From Pararhodobacter zhoushanensis (GTDB taxonomy: Bacteria > Pseudomonadota > Alphaproteobacteria > Rhodobacterales > Rhodobacteraceae): 64,000 nt of DNA. The notes beneath the pieces were generated by a model. The model ran no database searches, had not been told where the DNA came from, and saw only the letters and a program-made list of their open reading frames with translations. The DNA lies in assembly GCF_025949695.1 (NCBI RefSeq), contig NZ_JAPDFL010000001.1:1677501-1741500 (forward strand), read 5' to 3'. Position numbers and translations under genes: made by a program. This document shows positions 46,302 to 55,617 of the stretch, piece by piece (within the stretch, counting starts at the first letter, position 1; each line of letters begins with the position of its first letter).

Positions 46302-47153
46302 TCAGACATCTGAAACAGGTCTAACTCGCGCGGGTGGTTGCGCGCCAAAGTAGAGCTCCAGAGCGTTGACGCCTAGGATTCTGCTCCGATCCTCAGCGTC
46401 GGGAACCGCGTCAAGCAGCCAGTCGAGTGTGCTCTGATAGGTCATGTCCTCTTCTCCGACGAACGGACTGTCGCTGCCCCACACAATCCGCTGATTGCCG
46501 CACTGGCGAAGGAGTTCCCGCAGGTAATCTGTCGAGGCAGGCCCCAGGCGCTTGTGCCCTGAGGCTTTGATCCAGGTCCGCCCGTTTTCCATCGTCCGGA
46601 GCAGGGCCTTGAAGCCATCGCTGTCGATGCCGCGCTCGGGCTCGGGGCGGCCAAGATGGTCGACGACCAAATCAACCCCGGTCTTTTCCAGCAGCGGTAG
46701 AACCTCGGGCAGGTCTTTGCCCGCGCAATGCAGATGCACATGCCAGCCCTGATCGCGGATCCGCCGGAACATGCGGCGGTATTCGAAGGTCGTGATGTCC
46801 GGCAGGGTCTCTTGCCCGATCATGTGCAGACGCACCCCGACAACCCCGTCTTGCGCCATGTTGTCGAGCACATAGCGTTCCACCGAAGGCTCCAGAATGA
46901 CGGTGCCGCGAAAGCGCGCCTTGCCGGCAATCGAGTCGACCAGATAATCGTTGTAATCCGCCCAGGGGCTGGCGGCGGCAAGCACGGCCATCGCGACGCC
47001 GTGGCTGTCAAGCTGGCGCTCGTAATCTTCGAGGGTGAAATCATAAGTTGGGGCATGCCGCGGCTTGTCGCGCAGCGGCATGTCCTGGGTGAAGATATGG
47101 GCATGGCAGTCGATGATCAGACCCCCATGACCAGACTGAAGATGACTGTCCAT
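46302..47153 (-). CDS. ligI: Amidohydrolase, 2-pyrone-4,6-dicarboxylate lactonase (LigI)-like
   Basis: 283 residues from ATG 47153 (AAGGAG upstream; the open frame continues to 47216). TIM-barrel amidohydrolase with the metal motif DCHAHIF, His in VVDHLGRPEPERG and the catalytic Asp in IVWGSDSPF. LigI opens the lactone made from protocatechuate or gallate 4,5-cleavage, which would link this unit to ligAB 22 kb away. Other members hydrolyse sulfomuconolactone or sugar lactones, so the substrate is inferred. It lies 21 nt after tctC in the same direction. Confidence 0.8.
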   Translation of the reverse strand: MDSHLQSGHGGLIIDCHAHIFTQDMPLRDKPRHAPTYDFTLEDYERQLDSHGVAMAVLAAASPWADYNDYLVDSIAGKARFRGTVILEPSVERYVLDNMAQDGVVGVRLHMIGQETLPDITTFEYRRMFRRIRDQGWHVHLHCAGKDLPEVLPLLEKTGVDLVVDHLGRPEPERGIDSDGFKALLRTMENGRTWIKASGHKRLGPASTDYLRELLRQCGNQRIVWGSDSPFVGEEDMTYQSTLDWLLDAVPDAEDRSRILGVNALELYFGAQPPARVRPVSDV

Positions 47154-47173
47154 GCCCAATGCTCCTTCTTGCC

Positions 47174-48175
47174 TCAGCGCGTCTCGATGCCGGCGTCTTG
47201 AATGACCTGCTGCCATTGCGCACGGTCACTCTCGAACCGGTCAGCCATTTCGGCCGGTGTGATGCTCTCGGCGCGCGTGCCCAGCTCGGCGAAACGCGCC
47301 TGAATGTCCGGCATCTGGGTGATTTCGGTGATGGCCGCATGCAACTGGTCGATCACGGCTTCGGGTGTTCCTGCCAGTGCATAGAGCGCGTTCCAGCCCT
47401 CGACGGCATAGCCTTCGACGCCGGCTTCGGCGGCCGTCGGCACATCGGGCAGTGAGGGGTTGCGCTGCGCACCGGTGGTCGCAACGATCCGTGCCTGCTC
47501 GTTCGCCATTGCCGCGCTGAAGGCGGTCGGCGACTCGAAGACAAGGTCGATCTCTTCGCGGATCAGTGCGGCCAGAAGATCGGGTGAGGTGCGGTAGGTG
47601 ATGATGTTGGCATCAATACCGGTGACCGAGCGGAAATACTCGGCTGACAGGTTCTGCGTGCTGCCAGGATTGATGGTGCCGATGTTCACCATGCCCGGGT
47701 TTTCCTGTGCGTAGGAAACCACCTGTTCAAGCGTCTCGAAATCGCCGCCGGGGCTGACGAAAAGCGCGATGTCAAACCAGGCGAGCGTTGAAATCGGCGC
47801 GAATTGCTCTTGCGGGTTGTAGCCCAGGTTCTCGAACAGCGACATGGCGATGGTCGTGCCGTTCGACATGACGATCAGCGTCTGGCCGTCCGGTTTGGCG
47901 TTCAGCAGCACATTCGCTGCGGCGACACCGCCGGCACCGGGATGGTTTTCAACGATAAACTGCTGGCCGAAGATCTCGCTGAGTTTTTCGCCGGCTAGAC
48001 GCATGGTGATATCGGCCAGACCGCCCGGACCGAAGGGCACGATGATACGGACAGGCTCGGTCGGATAGCTCTGCGCAAGCGCGGCCTCCGCGGGAAGCAG
48101 CGTGAAGGCGGCGGCCCCCAGCATCAGCCCGGCAACGGTCCTGCGGGGCAATTTTCCTGAGATTTTGTTGAACAT
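47174..48175 (-). CDS. tctC: Tripartite tricarboxylate transporter substrate-binding protein (TctC/Bug)
   Basis: 333 residues from ATG 48175 (GGGAGG upstream). Signal peptide, then the Bug fold: YPTEPVRIIVPFGPGGLADI, ENHPGAGGVAAANVL, SLPDVPTAAEAGV. It binds a carboxylate in the periplasm for TctAB. First partner of the lactonase gene. The ligand is probably the lactone, dicarboxylate or a related aromatic acid. Confidence 0.92.
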   Translation of the reverse strand: MFNKISGKLPRRTVAGLMLGAAAFTLLPAEAALAQSYPTEPVRIIVPFGPGGLADITMRLAGEKLSEIFGQQFIVENHPGAGGVAAANVLLNAKPDGQTLIVMSNGTTIAMSLFENLGYNPQEQFAPISTLAWFDIALFVSPGGDFETLEQVVSYAQENPGMVNIGTINPGSTQNLSAEYFRSVTGIDANIITYRTSPDLLAALIREEIDLVFESPTAFSAAMANEQARIVATTGAQRNPSLPDVPTAAEAGVEGYAVEGWNALYALAGTPEAVIDQLHAAITEITQMPDIQARFAELGTRAESITPAEMADRFESDRAQWQQVIQDAGIETR

Positions 48176-48204
48176 GATTGGTTCCTCCCATTTCATTTTC
48201 TTGA

Positions 48205-49737
48205 TCATTCGTTGAGGTCGGCTTGCATTTTCGTACGCCGGAACAGTCGCTTGAGAGACCTGCGCACCCAACCCATCGAGAACATCAGCACGATCAGGGT
48301 GAGCACCAGAAACGCCAGACTGACCGGACGGGTGACAAACACCGACAGATCACCCCGCGACAACATCAGCGCGCGGCGGAAATGTTCTTCCAGCAGCGGC
48401 CCCAGCACAAATCCCAGCAACAACGGTGCGGGCGAGAAGCCGAACTGCGTCATGCCATAGCCAAGGATGCCGAAGGCCAACGCCATCAGAACGTCGAAGG
48501 ACGAGTTGTTGACGCTGTAGACACCGATGCAGATGAAAAACAGCATCGCCGGATAGAGCAGGTGGTAGGGGATCGTCAGCAGTCTGACCCAAAGCCCGAT
48601 CATCGGGATATTGAGGATCAGCAGAAAGATATTGCCGATCCAGAAGCTGGCGATGACGCCCCAGAACAGCTCAGGTTGCGTGCTGATCAGCTGCGGGCCG
48701 GGCGTGATGCCGTGGATCAGCAGCGCGCCCAGCATCACGGCCATGATCGCATCGCCCGGAATGCCCAGCGTCAGCGTGGGGATAAAGGCGGCCTGAACCG
48801 AGGAATTATTGGCAGCCTCGGGCGAGGAAATGCCCTCGATAGCGCCCTTGCCGAAGATCGACGGATCGGAGGCAATGCGCTTCTCGGCCGCGTAGGACAT
48901 GAAGGTGGCAATCGTCGGCCCGGTGCCCGGCAGAATGCCGACAATCGCCCCGATAACCGAGCCACGCCCGGCAGAGGGCCAGAACCGTCGCCAATCCTCG
49001 CGCGAGGGGATCATGGACCGGAAGGTGATCGCCTTGGCGTCAACCTTGGCATAGGTGCCGCGCGTCAGGTTTTGCAGGATCTCGGCGATGCCGAACAGGC
49101 CCATCGCCAGCGCGACAAGGCTGATCCCGTCGGTGATCGCCACATTGCCGAACGTGTATCGCGCCGCGCCCGAGCTGATATCGGTGCCGACAAGCCCCAG
49201 CAGGATGCCGACAGCGGTCATCGTCAGCCCCTTCAGGAACGAACCGTTCGACAGGGTTGAGGCCGCGACGAGGGCCAGTACCATGATCGCGAAATACTCG
49301 GCTGACGAGAAACTGATCGCGAGATCGGCGAGCACTGGCGCGAAGCCGATCATGAGGATGATGGAAAACGAGCCGCCGATGAACGACGCGATGGTGGTCA
49401 GGAAAAGTGCCAGGCCCGCGCGGCCGTTCTGGGCCATTGGATAGCCATCCAGACAGGTGATCGCCGCCGGGGCGCTGCCCGGGAGGTTCAACAGGATCGA
49501 GGCCGTCGAGCTGCCATACTGCGCGCCGTAAAAGATCCCGGCCAGCATGATGATCGCCGCAACCGGGTCCAGGTAGAAGGTCAGCGGCAAGAGCATCGAA
49601 ATCGTCGCCAGCGCGCCGATCCCCGGCAGAACGCCGACAAATGTGCCCAGCGACACACCAAACAGGCAGAACAACAGGTTCGACCAGCTGAGCGCGGTCT
49701 GGAAACCAAGTCCCAGGTTGGAGAAGGTCTCGGTCAT
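48205..49737 (-). CDS. tctA: Tripartite tricarboxylate transporter large permease (TctA)
   Basis: 510 residues, about 12 membrane segments with the TctA signatures GVLPGIGALATISMLLPLTF, YGAQYGSSTASILLNLPGSA and GILPGTGPTIATFMSYAAEK. It starts directly after the tctB stop and is followed by tctC after 29 nt. Confidence 0.95.
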   Translation of the reverse strand: MTETFSNLGLGFQTALSWSNLLFCLFGVSLGTFVGVLPGIGALATISMLLPLTFYLDPVAAIIMLAGIFYGAQYGSSTASILLNLPGSAPAAITCLDGYPMAQNGRAGLALFLTTIASFIGGSFSIILMIGFAPVLADLAISFSSAEYFAIMVLALVAASTLSNGSFLKGLTMTAVGILLGLVGTDISSGAARYTFGNVAITDGISLVALAMGLFGIAEILQNLTRGTYAKVDAKAITFRSMIPSREDWRRFWPSAGRGSVIGAIVGILPGTGPTIATFMSYAAEKRIASDPSIFGKGAIEGISSPEAANNSSVQAAFIPTLTLGIPGDAIMAVMLGALLIHGITPGPQLISTQPELFWGVIASFWIGNIFLLILNIPMIGLWVRLLTIPYHLLYPAMLFFICIGVYSVNNSSFDVLMALAFGILGYGMTQFGFSPAPLLLGFVLGPLLEEHFRRALMLSRGDLSVFVTRPVSLAFLVLTLIVLMFSMGWVRRSLKRLFRRTKMQADLNE

Positions 49738-50187
49738 TCAGCGCCCCAGAAGCGAAAGGGGCATGTGAAGCCCCTTGATGAAGATGAGGTACCCGCTGAT
49801 GCAGATCCCCGCGCTGAGCAGGAAAAGCGCCACAGGCTTGAAGGGTGGCCTGGCCAGCGCCGCAATGAAGATCATCGCCACCGTCGCCGGCAGCAGCCCT
49901 GCGCTGTCGATCAGCGATGCCCAGGCGATCACGGCAAGACTGACGAAGACAAGCGGGCGCCATGCCGCCTCGGTCTCGCTTGGCGGCTGCGCGACAGCTT
50001 CCACCGCCGATGCAATGGCGAGAAGCACGATCACGACACTGGTCGCTGCCGGAAAGAAACCGGGACCCATGCGCCGGATGCTGCCAAACTGATAGTCCTG
50101 AGCGATCACGAGCCCGGCGATGCCGAACCCGATGATCGCCGCGCATGCGATAAGCTCGGAAGCGCGCGGGCGCAGTCGTTCCAGCAT
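49738..50187 (-). CDS. tctB: Tripartite tricarboxylate transporter small permease (TctB)
   Basis: 149 residues from ATG 50187 (GGAGGG upstream), four membrane segments (about 11-28, 44-62, 77-95, 112-135) and the typical RRMGPGFFPAATSV loop. First gene of the tctBAC-ligI operon, divergent from the LysR gene. Confidence 0.9.
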   Translation of the reverse strand: MLERLRPRASELIACAAIIGFGIAGLVIAQDYQFGSIRRMGPGFFPAATSVVIVLLAIASAVEAVAQPPSETEAAWRPLVFVSLAVIAWASLIDSAGLLPATVAMIFIAALARPPFKPVALFLLSAGICISGYLIFIKGLHMPLSLLGR

Positions 50188-50223
50188 GCCAGTTCCCTCC
50201 CCAAGGAGATGCAATTAGTTCCT

Positions 50224-50246
50224 TGCTGTCAGTTCCGCTGACAGCA
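50224..50246. promoter_or_regulatory. inverted repeat in the tctB/LysR divergent promoter
   Basis: TGCTGTCAG-TTCCG-CTGACAGCA, perfect 9-bp arms, 37 bp upstream of tctB and 120 bp upstream of the LysR gene. A likely regulator-binding site, or a hairpin in the tct leader. Confidence 0.5.
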
Positions 50247-50365
50247 ACCTGCGGGACAAACCCCCTGTCGCTTGCGTGACGCTAGACTGATGTCAGTTAT
50301 AGCGAAAATGAAATTGTTGACCGCTTTGATAAGCTGTGCGTAATTCCATTGGCAGGAGACAAGCC

Positions 50366-51559
50366 ATGGAAACCAGACGCACCAGTGCTTCGGTCGTAAA
50401 TCTGAACCTCCGGCATATGCGGTTGTTTTTGGCCGTTGGCGATCAAGGCAGCCAGCACGCGGCCGGCATGGCGACGGGTTTCACGCAACCCGCCATATCG
50501 CAAGCGATTGCAAATATGGAACAAAAACTGGGCTCCAGGCTATTCGAGCGCAGCCGGCAAGGGATGCAATTGTCTGCGGCCGGGCAAGTTCTGCACGCGC
50601 GTACCCAGCGCGTTTTCGAGATCCTCGCCAGTATGCACCCATGGGTCAAATCTTCGGTCTCGTTCGACAATCGACTGAAAATGCAGCATCTGGTGATCTT
50701 GATGGAAGTCGATCACTTGCGGCAATATTCCACAGCGGCGCGTTCGCTGGGCCTGTCCGCTCCGACGGTCCACAGATTGGCGCGAGAGCTTGCGCTTCTT
50801 GCCGTTGAGCCACCCTTCCGGCGCAAGGGAAATTCTATCGAGACGACAGCGACTGGTGACCAGCTCGTTGCTCACGCCGGGCGCGCGCTGGCTGAAATCT
50901 ACGCGGCTTTCGACGATCTCGGTGACATGGCGGGCGCATCGACCGGGTCTATCACTCTTGGTGCCATGCCACTAGCAAGAACCGACATTTTGCCAGATGT
51001 CATTTGCGATGCCTGCGAGCGCGATCCCATGGCCTCCGTCGAGCTTGTCGAAGCCGATTACAGCACGCTGGTCGAGGGGCTGCGCCGTGGCAGTATCGAC
51101 GTCATTCTTGGTGCATCCCGAGGGGCCGACGTCGGCAGCGATCTCGTCGAACGCATCATCTTCACCGATGAGTTGTCAGCTTTCGCGCGGCGCGGGCACC
51201 CTCTGGAAGGGCGGCGCGACATTACCCGCGAAGATCTCGCGCGGTTTCCCTGGATCGCGCCACATACGGGATCGCCGACGCGTACTGCTTTCGAGAGGCT
51301 CTTTGATGGCGAAGTGCCGCGGTTCGGGCTGATCACCTCATCATCGCTCGTCGTCGTGCGCGCCCTGCTTGCACGAAGTGACCGACTGACGCTTCTGTCG
51401 CGCCGGCGCGCGCTTTATGAGGAAGATCAGGGCTTGCTCGTGCCGCTGAGCTATCCGTTGCCACAGACGCAACGCAGCATTTGCATAACGACAAGGCGGG
51501 ACTGGCGCCCCACGCGCTTTCAGTCGTCCTTTGTGCAACGTCTGTTGAACTCCAAGTGA
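50366..51559 (+). CDS. LysR-family regulator with two tandem HTH domains
   Basis: 397 residues from ATG 50366 (AGGAGA upstream), about 90 more than a usual LysR. The first HTH is at about 14-75 (LNLRHMRLFLAVGDQGSQHA, TQPAISQAIANMEQKLGSRL). A second similar domain lies at about 105-165 (LKMQHLVILMEVDHLRQYST, LSAPTVHRLARELA). A PBP2 effector domain follows. It is divergent from the tctBAC-ligI operon and so is its likely regulator, binding an aromatic or dicarboxylate effector. Confidence 0.85.
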   Translation: METRRTSASVVNLNLRHMRLFLAVGDQGSQHAAGMATGFTQPAISQAIANMEQKLGSRLFERSRQGMQLSAAGQVLHARTQRVFEILASMHPWVKSSVSFDNRLKMQHLVILMEVDHLRQYSTAARSLGLSAPTVHRLARELALLAVEPPFRRKGNSIETTATGDQLVAHAGRALAEIYAAFDDLGDMAGASTGSITLGAMPLARTDILPDVICDACERDPMASVELVEADYSTLVEGLRRGSIDVILGASRGADVGSDLVERIIFTDELSAFARRGHPLEGRRDITREDLARFPWIAPHTGSPTRTAFERLFDGEVPRFGLITSSSLVVVRALLARSDRLTLLSRRRALYEEDQGLLVPLSYPLPQTQRSICITTRRDWRPTRFQSSFVQRLLNSK

Positions 51560-51918
51560 TGCGGATCTCGGCGCAGCCGCCAAGATGTGAGGGCTGGATC
51601 AGCTGTTCATTCTGACACGGGTTTTGAACTTCGAGAGCAACAATCGGCCATTCAGAATAGTCCCGAAGGCTCAAGGGAGGGTTCGCGTTGGACGCCCGAA
51701 CTCTATAACGATTGCAGTTGAAGCCGATCAGATATGTCGGAGAGACACGCTTGCTCTGCTCGACAATACCGTCGAGGGCGGGCAGCGTGGGGATGGTCCG
51801 ATTGACGAGTTCGATTTCGGCTGGATGTGGGACGCAGCTCGGGCTGCAGGATCATCGGTAGAGACGCGGAAGGTGGCGGTTCGCGACAATGATCGGGCGG
51901 GGTAGGGCGGCGGAGCTA

Positions 51919-51936
51919 AATCAACGCCACATCAAC
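51919..51936 (+). repeat. arm-like motif on the inner side of att copy 4
   Basis: AATCAACGCCACATCAAC, almost identical to the motifs after copies 1-3, but located 140 nt before copy 4. Having such sites on both inner ends of an island is expected for integrase arms. No supported gene is seen between 51560 and 52076. Confidence 0.6.
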
Positions 51937-52076
51937 CTGCGACTGCGGTCTTCGCGTCAGCTCTGCGTGTAGATGCGGGTGAATACTGATGCCTGCAAGG
52001 TTGAAAACTACGCTGAAACAAAGGCTTGCCGCGTAAGTCGTTGACTTCTCTAAGTTATTGGAATCACTCGTCTTTG

Positions 52077-52125
52077 GGCTCATAACCTGAAGGTCGTAGG
52101 TTCAAATCCTACCCCCGCAACCAAA
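52077..52125 (+). repeat. attachment-site repeat, copy 4 (right end of the island stack)
   Basis: Identical over 49 nt to 1298-1346. It is followed by CCCGACCGTTTGCGTTGGG plus a T-rich tail (52153-52175), a likely tRNA-operon terminator hairpin shared with copy 3, and at 52191, 68 nt after CCA, by a decayed version of the TCAACGCCAC motif. Genes beyond it look like core functions, so I take it as the outer attR. Confidence 0.82.
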
Positions 52126-52303
52126 AATCTCATGTGTATTCGCTCGTTAGAACCCGACCGTTTGCGTTGGGTCTTTGGCGTTGCGACTCTGGTCGACGCT
52201 GAGTCAATGTTTCAAGAGGCCACCCACGCGGCATTGGGGTTCGCGGCATTCTTGCAGTAGAGTGACCATCGGTTCCGATACATTCTTTGTGGTGCGGCGT
52301 CGC

Positions 52304-52379
52304 GTAACCCCCGTCAGTCCGCGCGCTTGATGTGCGCCGGCAGGTCGGCCTCAGGCTGATCAATGGGTCCTGAGCCTAA
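52304..52379. mobile_element. solitary end of an IS427-like element
   Basis: TGATCAATGGGTCCTGAGCC near 52358 matches the terminal repeat of the IS5-family copies (AGATCAATGGGTCCTGACCC), and the homology extends inward for about 75 bp (ACCCCCGTCAG near 52310, as before ORF A). No transposase or opposite end follows, so only an end fragment of a diverged relative remains. Confidence 0.55.
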
Positions 52380-52559
52380 GCCCGCCGGGATAGACCGGCT
52401 CGGAGGGCGTTCGATGATGCCCCTCCGGTGATCCTCCTCATGACTTTCCCAACACCCGGCCTGTTCCTGCCTCACGCCCTCCCGGGAACTCCGCCAGATT
52501 GACGCACCAGAACAACGCCGCTTAAGGTTGCGAAACTGCAAGCGGGAGGAGAACCACTG

Positions 52560-54113
52560 ATGCAGAGACACAAACCCGTGCCCTCGGGCACGAGAGCCGT
52601 TGTTTCGGCCGCGACCCTGATCACGGCTGTGGTCCTCGGCGGCGCTGCTGCCGCCACGCCGGGCGCTGAGGCCTGCACGGGAATGCAGGGGGCCAGCGTC
52701 GCGGGTTACGCCGATCTGAGGATCAATGCCACGACCCATGCCGATGGCCGCTGCCTGATCGAGGGTAGCTTCGAGCATCGCACGGGAGTCGATGGTGTCG
52801 ATTATTTCATCGGCTTTGCCGTTGCGCTGCCCGATGCCTGGAACCAGCGCTTCCTGTTTCAGGGCGGCGGGGGGCTCAACGGTAGCGTGCGCCCGCCCGA
52901 AGGTCCGGCTGGTGCTGGCGACATGCCGGCGGTTGAGCGCGGTTTCGCCGTGGCCTCGACCGACTCGGGCCATCAGGGCGTCGGCTGGGATTCGTCGTTC
53001 AAGGCTGACCAGATCGCCATGCTGAACTTCGCCAATGACGCCGTGCCGAAAGTCGACACGCTGGCCCGCGCGTTGGTTGAAAGCTACTATGGCAGTGCCC
53101 CCCACCATGCCTATTGGGCCGGTTGCTCGACCGGCGGGCGGGAAGGGATGATGATGGCCCAACGCCATCCGCTCGCCTTCGACGGCATGATCATCGGCGC
53201 CCCGGCGATGCGCACCGATCAATCGAACACGGCGCTCAGCCACATGGCCTCGGCCTTCAACGCGCTGGCCGCCACCGGGGCGGATGGGACGCTCGACCGC
53301 TCGACGGTGTTCACCGATGCCCAGCGGTCGTTGATCGCGGAGGGCATGCTGGCCGCCTGCGACGGCAATGACGGGGTCGAGGATGGCATGATCTTCGACA
53401 CGATGTCCTGCGCGTTCGATCCTGCGATGCTGGCGTGTGGCGATGGTGCGGCGTCGGGCGACGGCACCTGCCTTGCACCCGAACAGGTGGCGCTGGTCGA
53501 AACGATGTTCGCGCCGACGGTCGATTCCACGGGTTACGAGGTCTATCCGGCCTATCCTGTGGATGCCGACGTGATGGCCACGCCTGAGCGGGGAATACCG
53601 GGTCTGTTCCGCTTCGACCGCGAGAACAACCTGCAATACCGCAACACCATCACGGACATGAGTGTCGAAGATGCGGTTGCGCGCGGCATCCGCTCGGACC
53701 GGCAGCAATGGATGGTCAACACCCGGCTCTGGACCAACCTGACGAGCTTTGCCGGCAATGGCGGCCGGATCCTGTTCTATCACGGGACCGCCGATCCGTG
53801 GTTCTCGGCGCTCGATACGGTCGGATACTATGAGGATCTTCAAGCCGAGGGTGGGGCTGTGGCTGACGCGGCCGCGTTGTACCTCGTCCCCGGCATGGGG
53901 CATTGCCGGGGCGGGAGCACCGCGCTGGATCAATTCGACCTGCTGACCTCTCTCGTTGCCTGGGTTGAGGACGGCACGGCGCCGACCTCGGTCGAGGCGA
54001 CCAGTGCGGCGGTCGAGGGTCGCAGCCGACCGCTTTGCCCGTATCCGCAGCACGCGCAGTATTCGGGGTCTGGCGACAGTGAGGATGCAGCGAACTTCGC
54101 TTGCGTGGACTGA
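52560..54113 (+). CDS. Tannase/feruloyl esterase-family secreted esterase
   Basis: 517 residues from ATG 52560 (GGGAGGAG upstream). Signal peptide to about residue 38. Nucleophile motif GCSTGGREGMMMAQRHP, acid in FYHGTADPW, and His in GMGHCRGG; the CS-D-HC triad with the two neighbouring Cys is typical of the family. The region around CDGNDGVEDGMI is the Asp-rich calcium site. It releases ferulate, gallate or similar acids from plant esters in the periplasm or outside, feeding the O-demethylase and ring-cleavage genes. No ring-specific prediction is possible. Confidence 0.9.
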   Translation: MQRHKPVPSGTRAVVSAATLITAVVLGGAAAATPGAEACTGMQGASVAGYADLRINATTHADGRCLIEGSFEHRTGVDGVDYFIGFAVALPDAWNQRFLFQGGGGLNGSVRPPEGPAGAGDMPAVERGFAVASTDSGHQGVGWDSSFKADQIAMLNFANDAVPKVDTLARALVESYYGSAPHHAYWAGCSTGGREGMMMAQRHPLAFDGMIIGAPAMRTDQSNTALSHMASAFNALAATGADGTLDRSTVFTDAQRSLIAEGMLAACDGNDGVEDGMIFDTMSCAFDPAMLACGDGAASGDGTCLAPEQVALVETMFAPTVDSTGYEVYPAYPVDADVMATPERGIPGLFRFDRENNLQYRNTITDMSVEDAVARGIRSDRQQWMVNTRLWTNLTSFAGNGGRILFYHGTADPWFSALDTVGYYEDLQAEGGAVADAAALYLVPGMGHCRGGSTALDQFDLLTSLVAWVEDGTAPTSVEATSAAVEGRSRPLCPYPQHAQYSGSGDSEDAANFACVD

Positions 54114-54619
54114 ACATCGGGCAGGGCGCGTGGCAGATGCCGTGCGCCCTGTTGCTCAGCGGGGCGGTTGGCTATCCCGACGCCAAGCGGCGGAATGCCC
54201 GAATGGCGCGCTCTGGCGGCCGCAGAACGCGAGCGGGCCCCCCGTCGCCTTAGGGGATTGATCCAAGGGTTTGGCGCTGTGCTCCTTCACGGACTGTAGA
54301 GCGCCGTTTCGTCAAGGCAGCGCCGCCTGCTTTCATCTGGCAGTTGGTCGCCGGGCCATCAACACGAGGATGCGCGCGCAGCCGAGCCGGGAGCGCGGCC
54401 TCCCCCCAAGCCATTGCGTAAATGCGCAACTGACGAGGCCTCAGCCTGGCGCGACGCGGACACGAGGTCCATGACGTTGACATGTGGACGGGGAAAGGGG
54501 GCGCGGGTGCTCTTGATCCAGTGTCTGCCGCCTGAAGTGCCCGAATGGCTTTGCAGGGCTGCGTCAGTGCGGTAGGGCGGGGCGAGCCGGTCAGAGCCCG
54601 GCGTCAGGGGAGGGCAGTT
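54114..54619. other. 506-bp gap without a supported gene
   Basis: Only short overlapping frames. No ribosome site with a convincing protein, and no clear repeat or terminator was found. Confidence 0.5.
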
Positions 54620-55474
54620 GTGCAACTTGCGGACGTCACCGTCGTTTCGGTCACCTATAACAGCGGTCATGTTCTGCCGGACATGCTGGCGTCCGTGCCC
54701 GCCGAAACGCCCGTCGCCGTGGTCGACAATGCCAGCCCCGAAGGCGCGCCGATCCCGACAGCAGACCGCGACATCCGGGTGATCCGCAGTGCGGTCAATC
54801 ACGGGTTTGGCTGGGGCTGCAACGCCGGGGCGGCCGTCGCCCGCACGCCGTATCTCTTGTTTCTGAACCCGGACGCCCGGCTGACGGCCGACTGTCTGAC
54901 CCGGCTGCTGGAAGCCCGGCAGACGTATCCGGCAGCCAGCGCGTTCAATCCGCGCATCGAGGACGATACCGGCGCGGTGTTCTTTCGTCGGGCCACGCGG
55001 CTACGGGGGAACAAGGGCCGTATTCGGGTCAAGCCGACGCGGGACATGGAAGTGCCGGTTCTGAGTGGGGCGGCCCTGTTCGTGTCCAAGGCGCATTTTG
55101 ACGCGGTCGGGGGGTTTGATGACAGAATTTTCCTGTACGCCGAGGATGATGACCTGTCGGTGCGGTTGCAGGATGCGATCGGGCCGCTGATGCTGATCTT
55201 TGACGCGGTGGTGGCGCATGAAGCAGGCACCTCGACCGAACCAAGCCCTGCGACCACGGCCTTCAAGCAGTTTCATCTGGCCCGCGCCACGGTTTACACC
55301 ATGCATAAGCATGGCCGCCCTCTGGCCTTTGCCCAGTGCTTGCTGCAGGCGCTGCGCCAGTTCCTGAAGCCGCGCACCTACAGGTCCGAGGCCGTCAAGG
55401 CGGCAGCGCAGGCCTATCTGAAGGGCGTCTGGAGCGCCCGCAGGGACCACGGGCGCTATAACCCGCAAGGCTGA
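54620..55474 (+). CDS. Family 2 glycosyltransferase
   Basis: 284 residues from GTG 54620 (GGGGAGGG upstream; the open frame starts earlier). GT-A fold: VTVVSVTYNSGHVLPDML, VVDNASPEG, LLFLNPDARL for the metal-binding Asp region, GGFDDRIFLYAEDDDLSVRL for the catalytic end. Resembles rhamnosyl-type transferases in polysaccharide assembly. Stands alone between tannase and the LacI operon; acceptor unknown. Confidence 0.88.
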   Translation: MQLADVTVVSVTYNSGHVLPDMLASVPAETPVAVVDNASPEGAPIPTADRDIRVIRSAVNHGFGWGCNAGAAVARTPYLLFLNPDARLTADCLTRLLEARQTYPAASAFNPRIEDDTGAVFFRRATRLRGNKGRIRVKPTRDMEVPVLSGAALFVSKAHFDAVGGFDDRIFLYAEDDDLSVRLQDAIGPLMLIFDAVVAHEAGTSTEPSPATTAFKQFHLARATVYTMHKHGRPLAFAQCLLQALRQFLKPRTYRSEAVKAAAQAYLKGVWSARRDHGRYNPQG

Positions 55475-55541
55475 CCCGAGGCTGCGGCCTTCAAGCGATG
55501 ACCGGACGGGTTCACACGGCTGCGGCTGTTTCTCGAGGCGA

Positions 55542-55582
55542 AATGATGGACGTCTATCAGAAAATGATTGACGTCCATCATT
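55542..55582. promoter_or_regulatory. LacI-type operator upstream of the sugar operon
   Basis: AATGATGGACGTC (55542-55554) and GACGTCCATCATT (55570-55582) are perfect 13-bp inverted repeats 15 nt apart, ending 35 bp before the LacI start. Within the spacer, AAAATGATT repeats part of the arm. Best explained as the autoregulatory site of the LacI protein, or two half-operators. Confidence 0.65.
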
Positions 55583-55617
55583 TTTAGCGGTTTGCTGCCC
55601 GGCAGGGGAGGACCACG

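Noticed and set aside
51624..51905. 93-codon frame before att copy 4
   Set aside because: No ribosome site, no domain, and it lies in the non-coding inner end of the island.
52314..54053. 579-codon antisense frame across the tannase gene
   Set aside because: High-GC shadow of a clear secreted esterase; composition His/Arg/Gly-rich without any domain.
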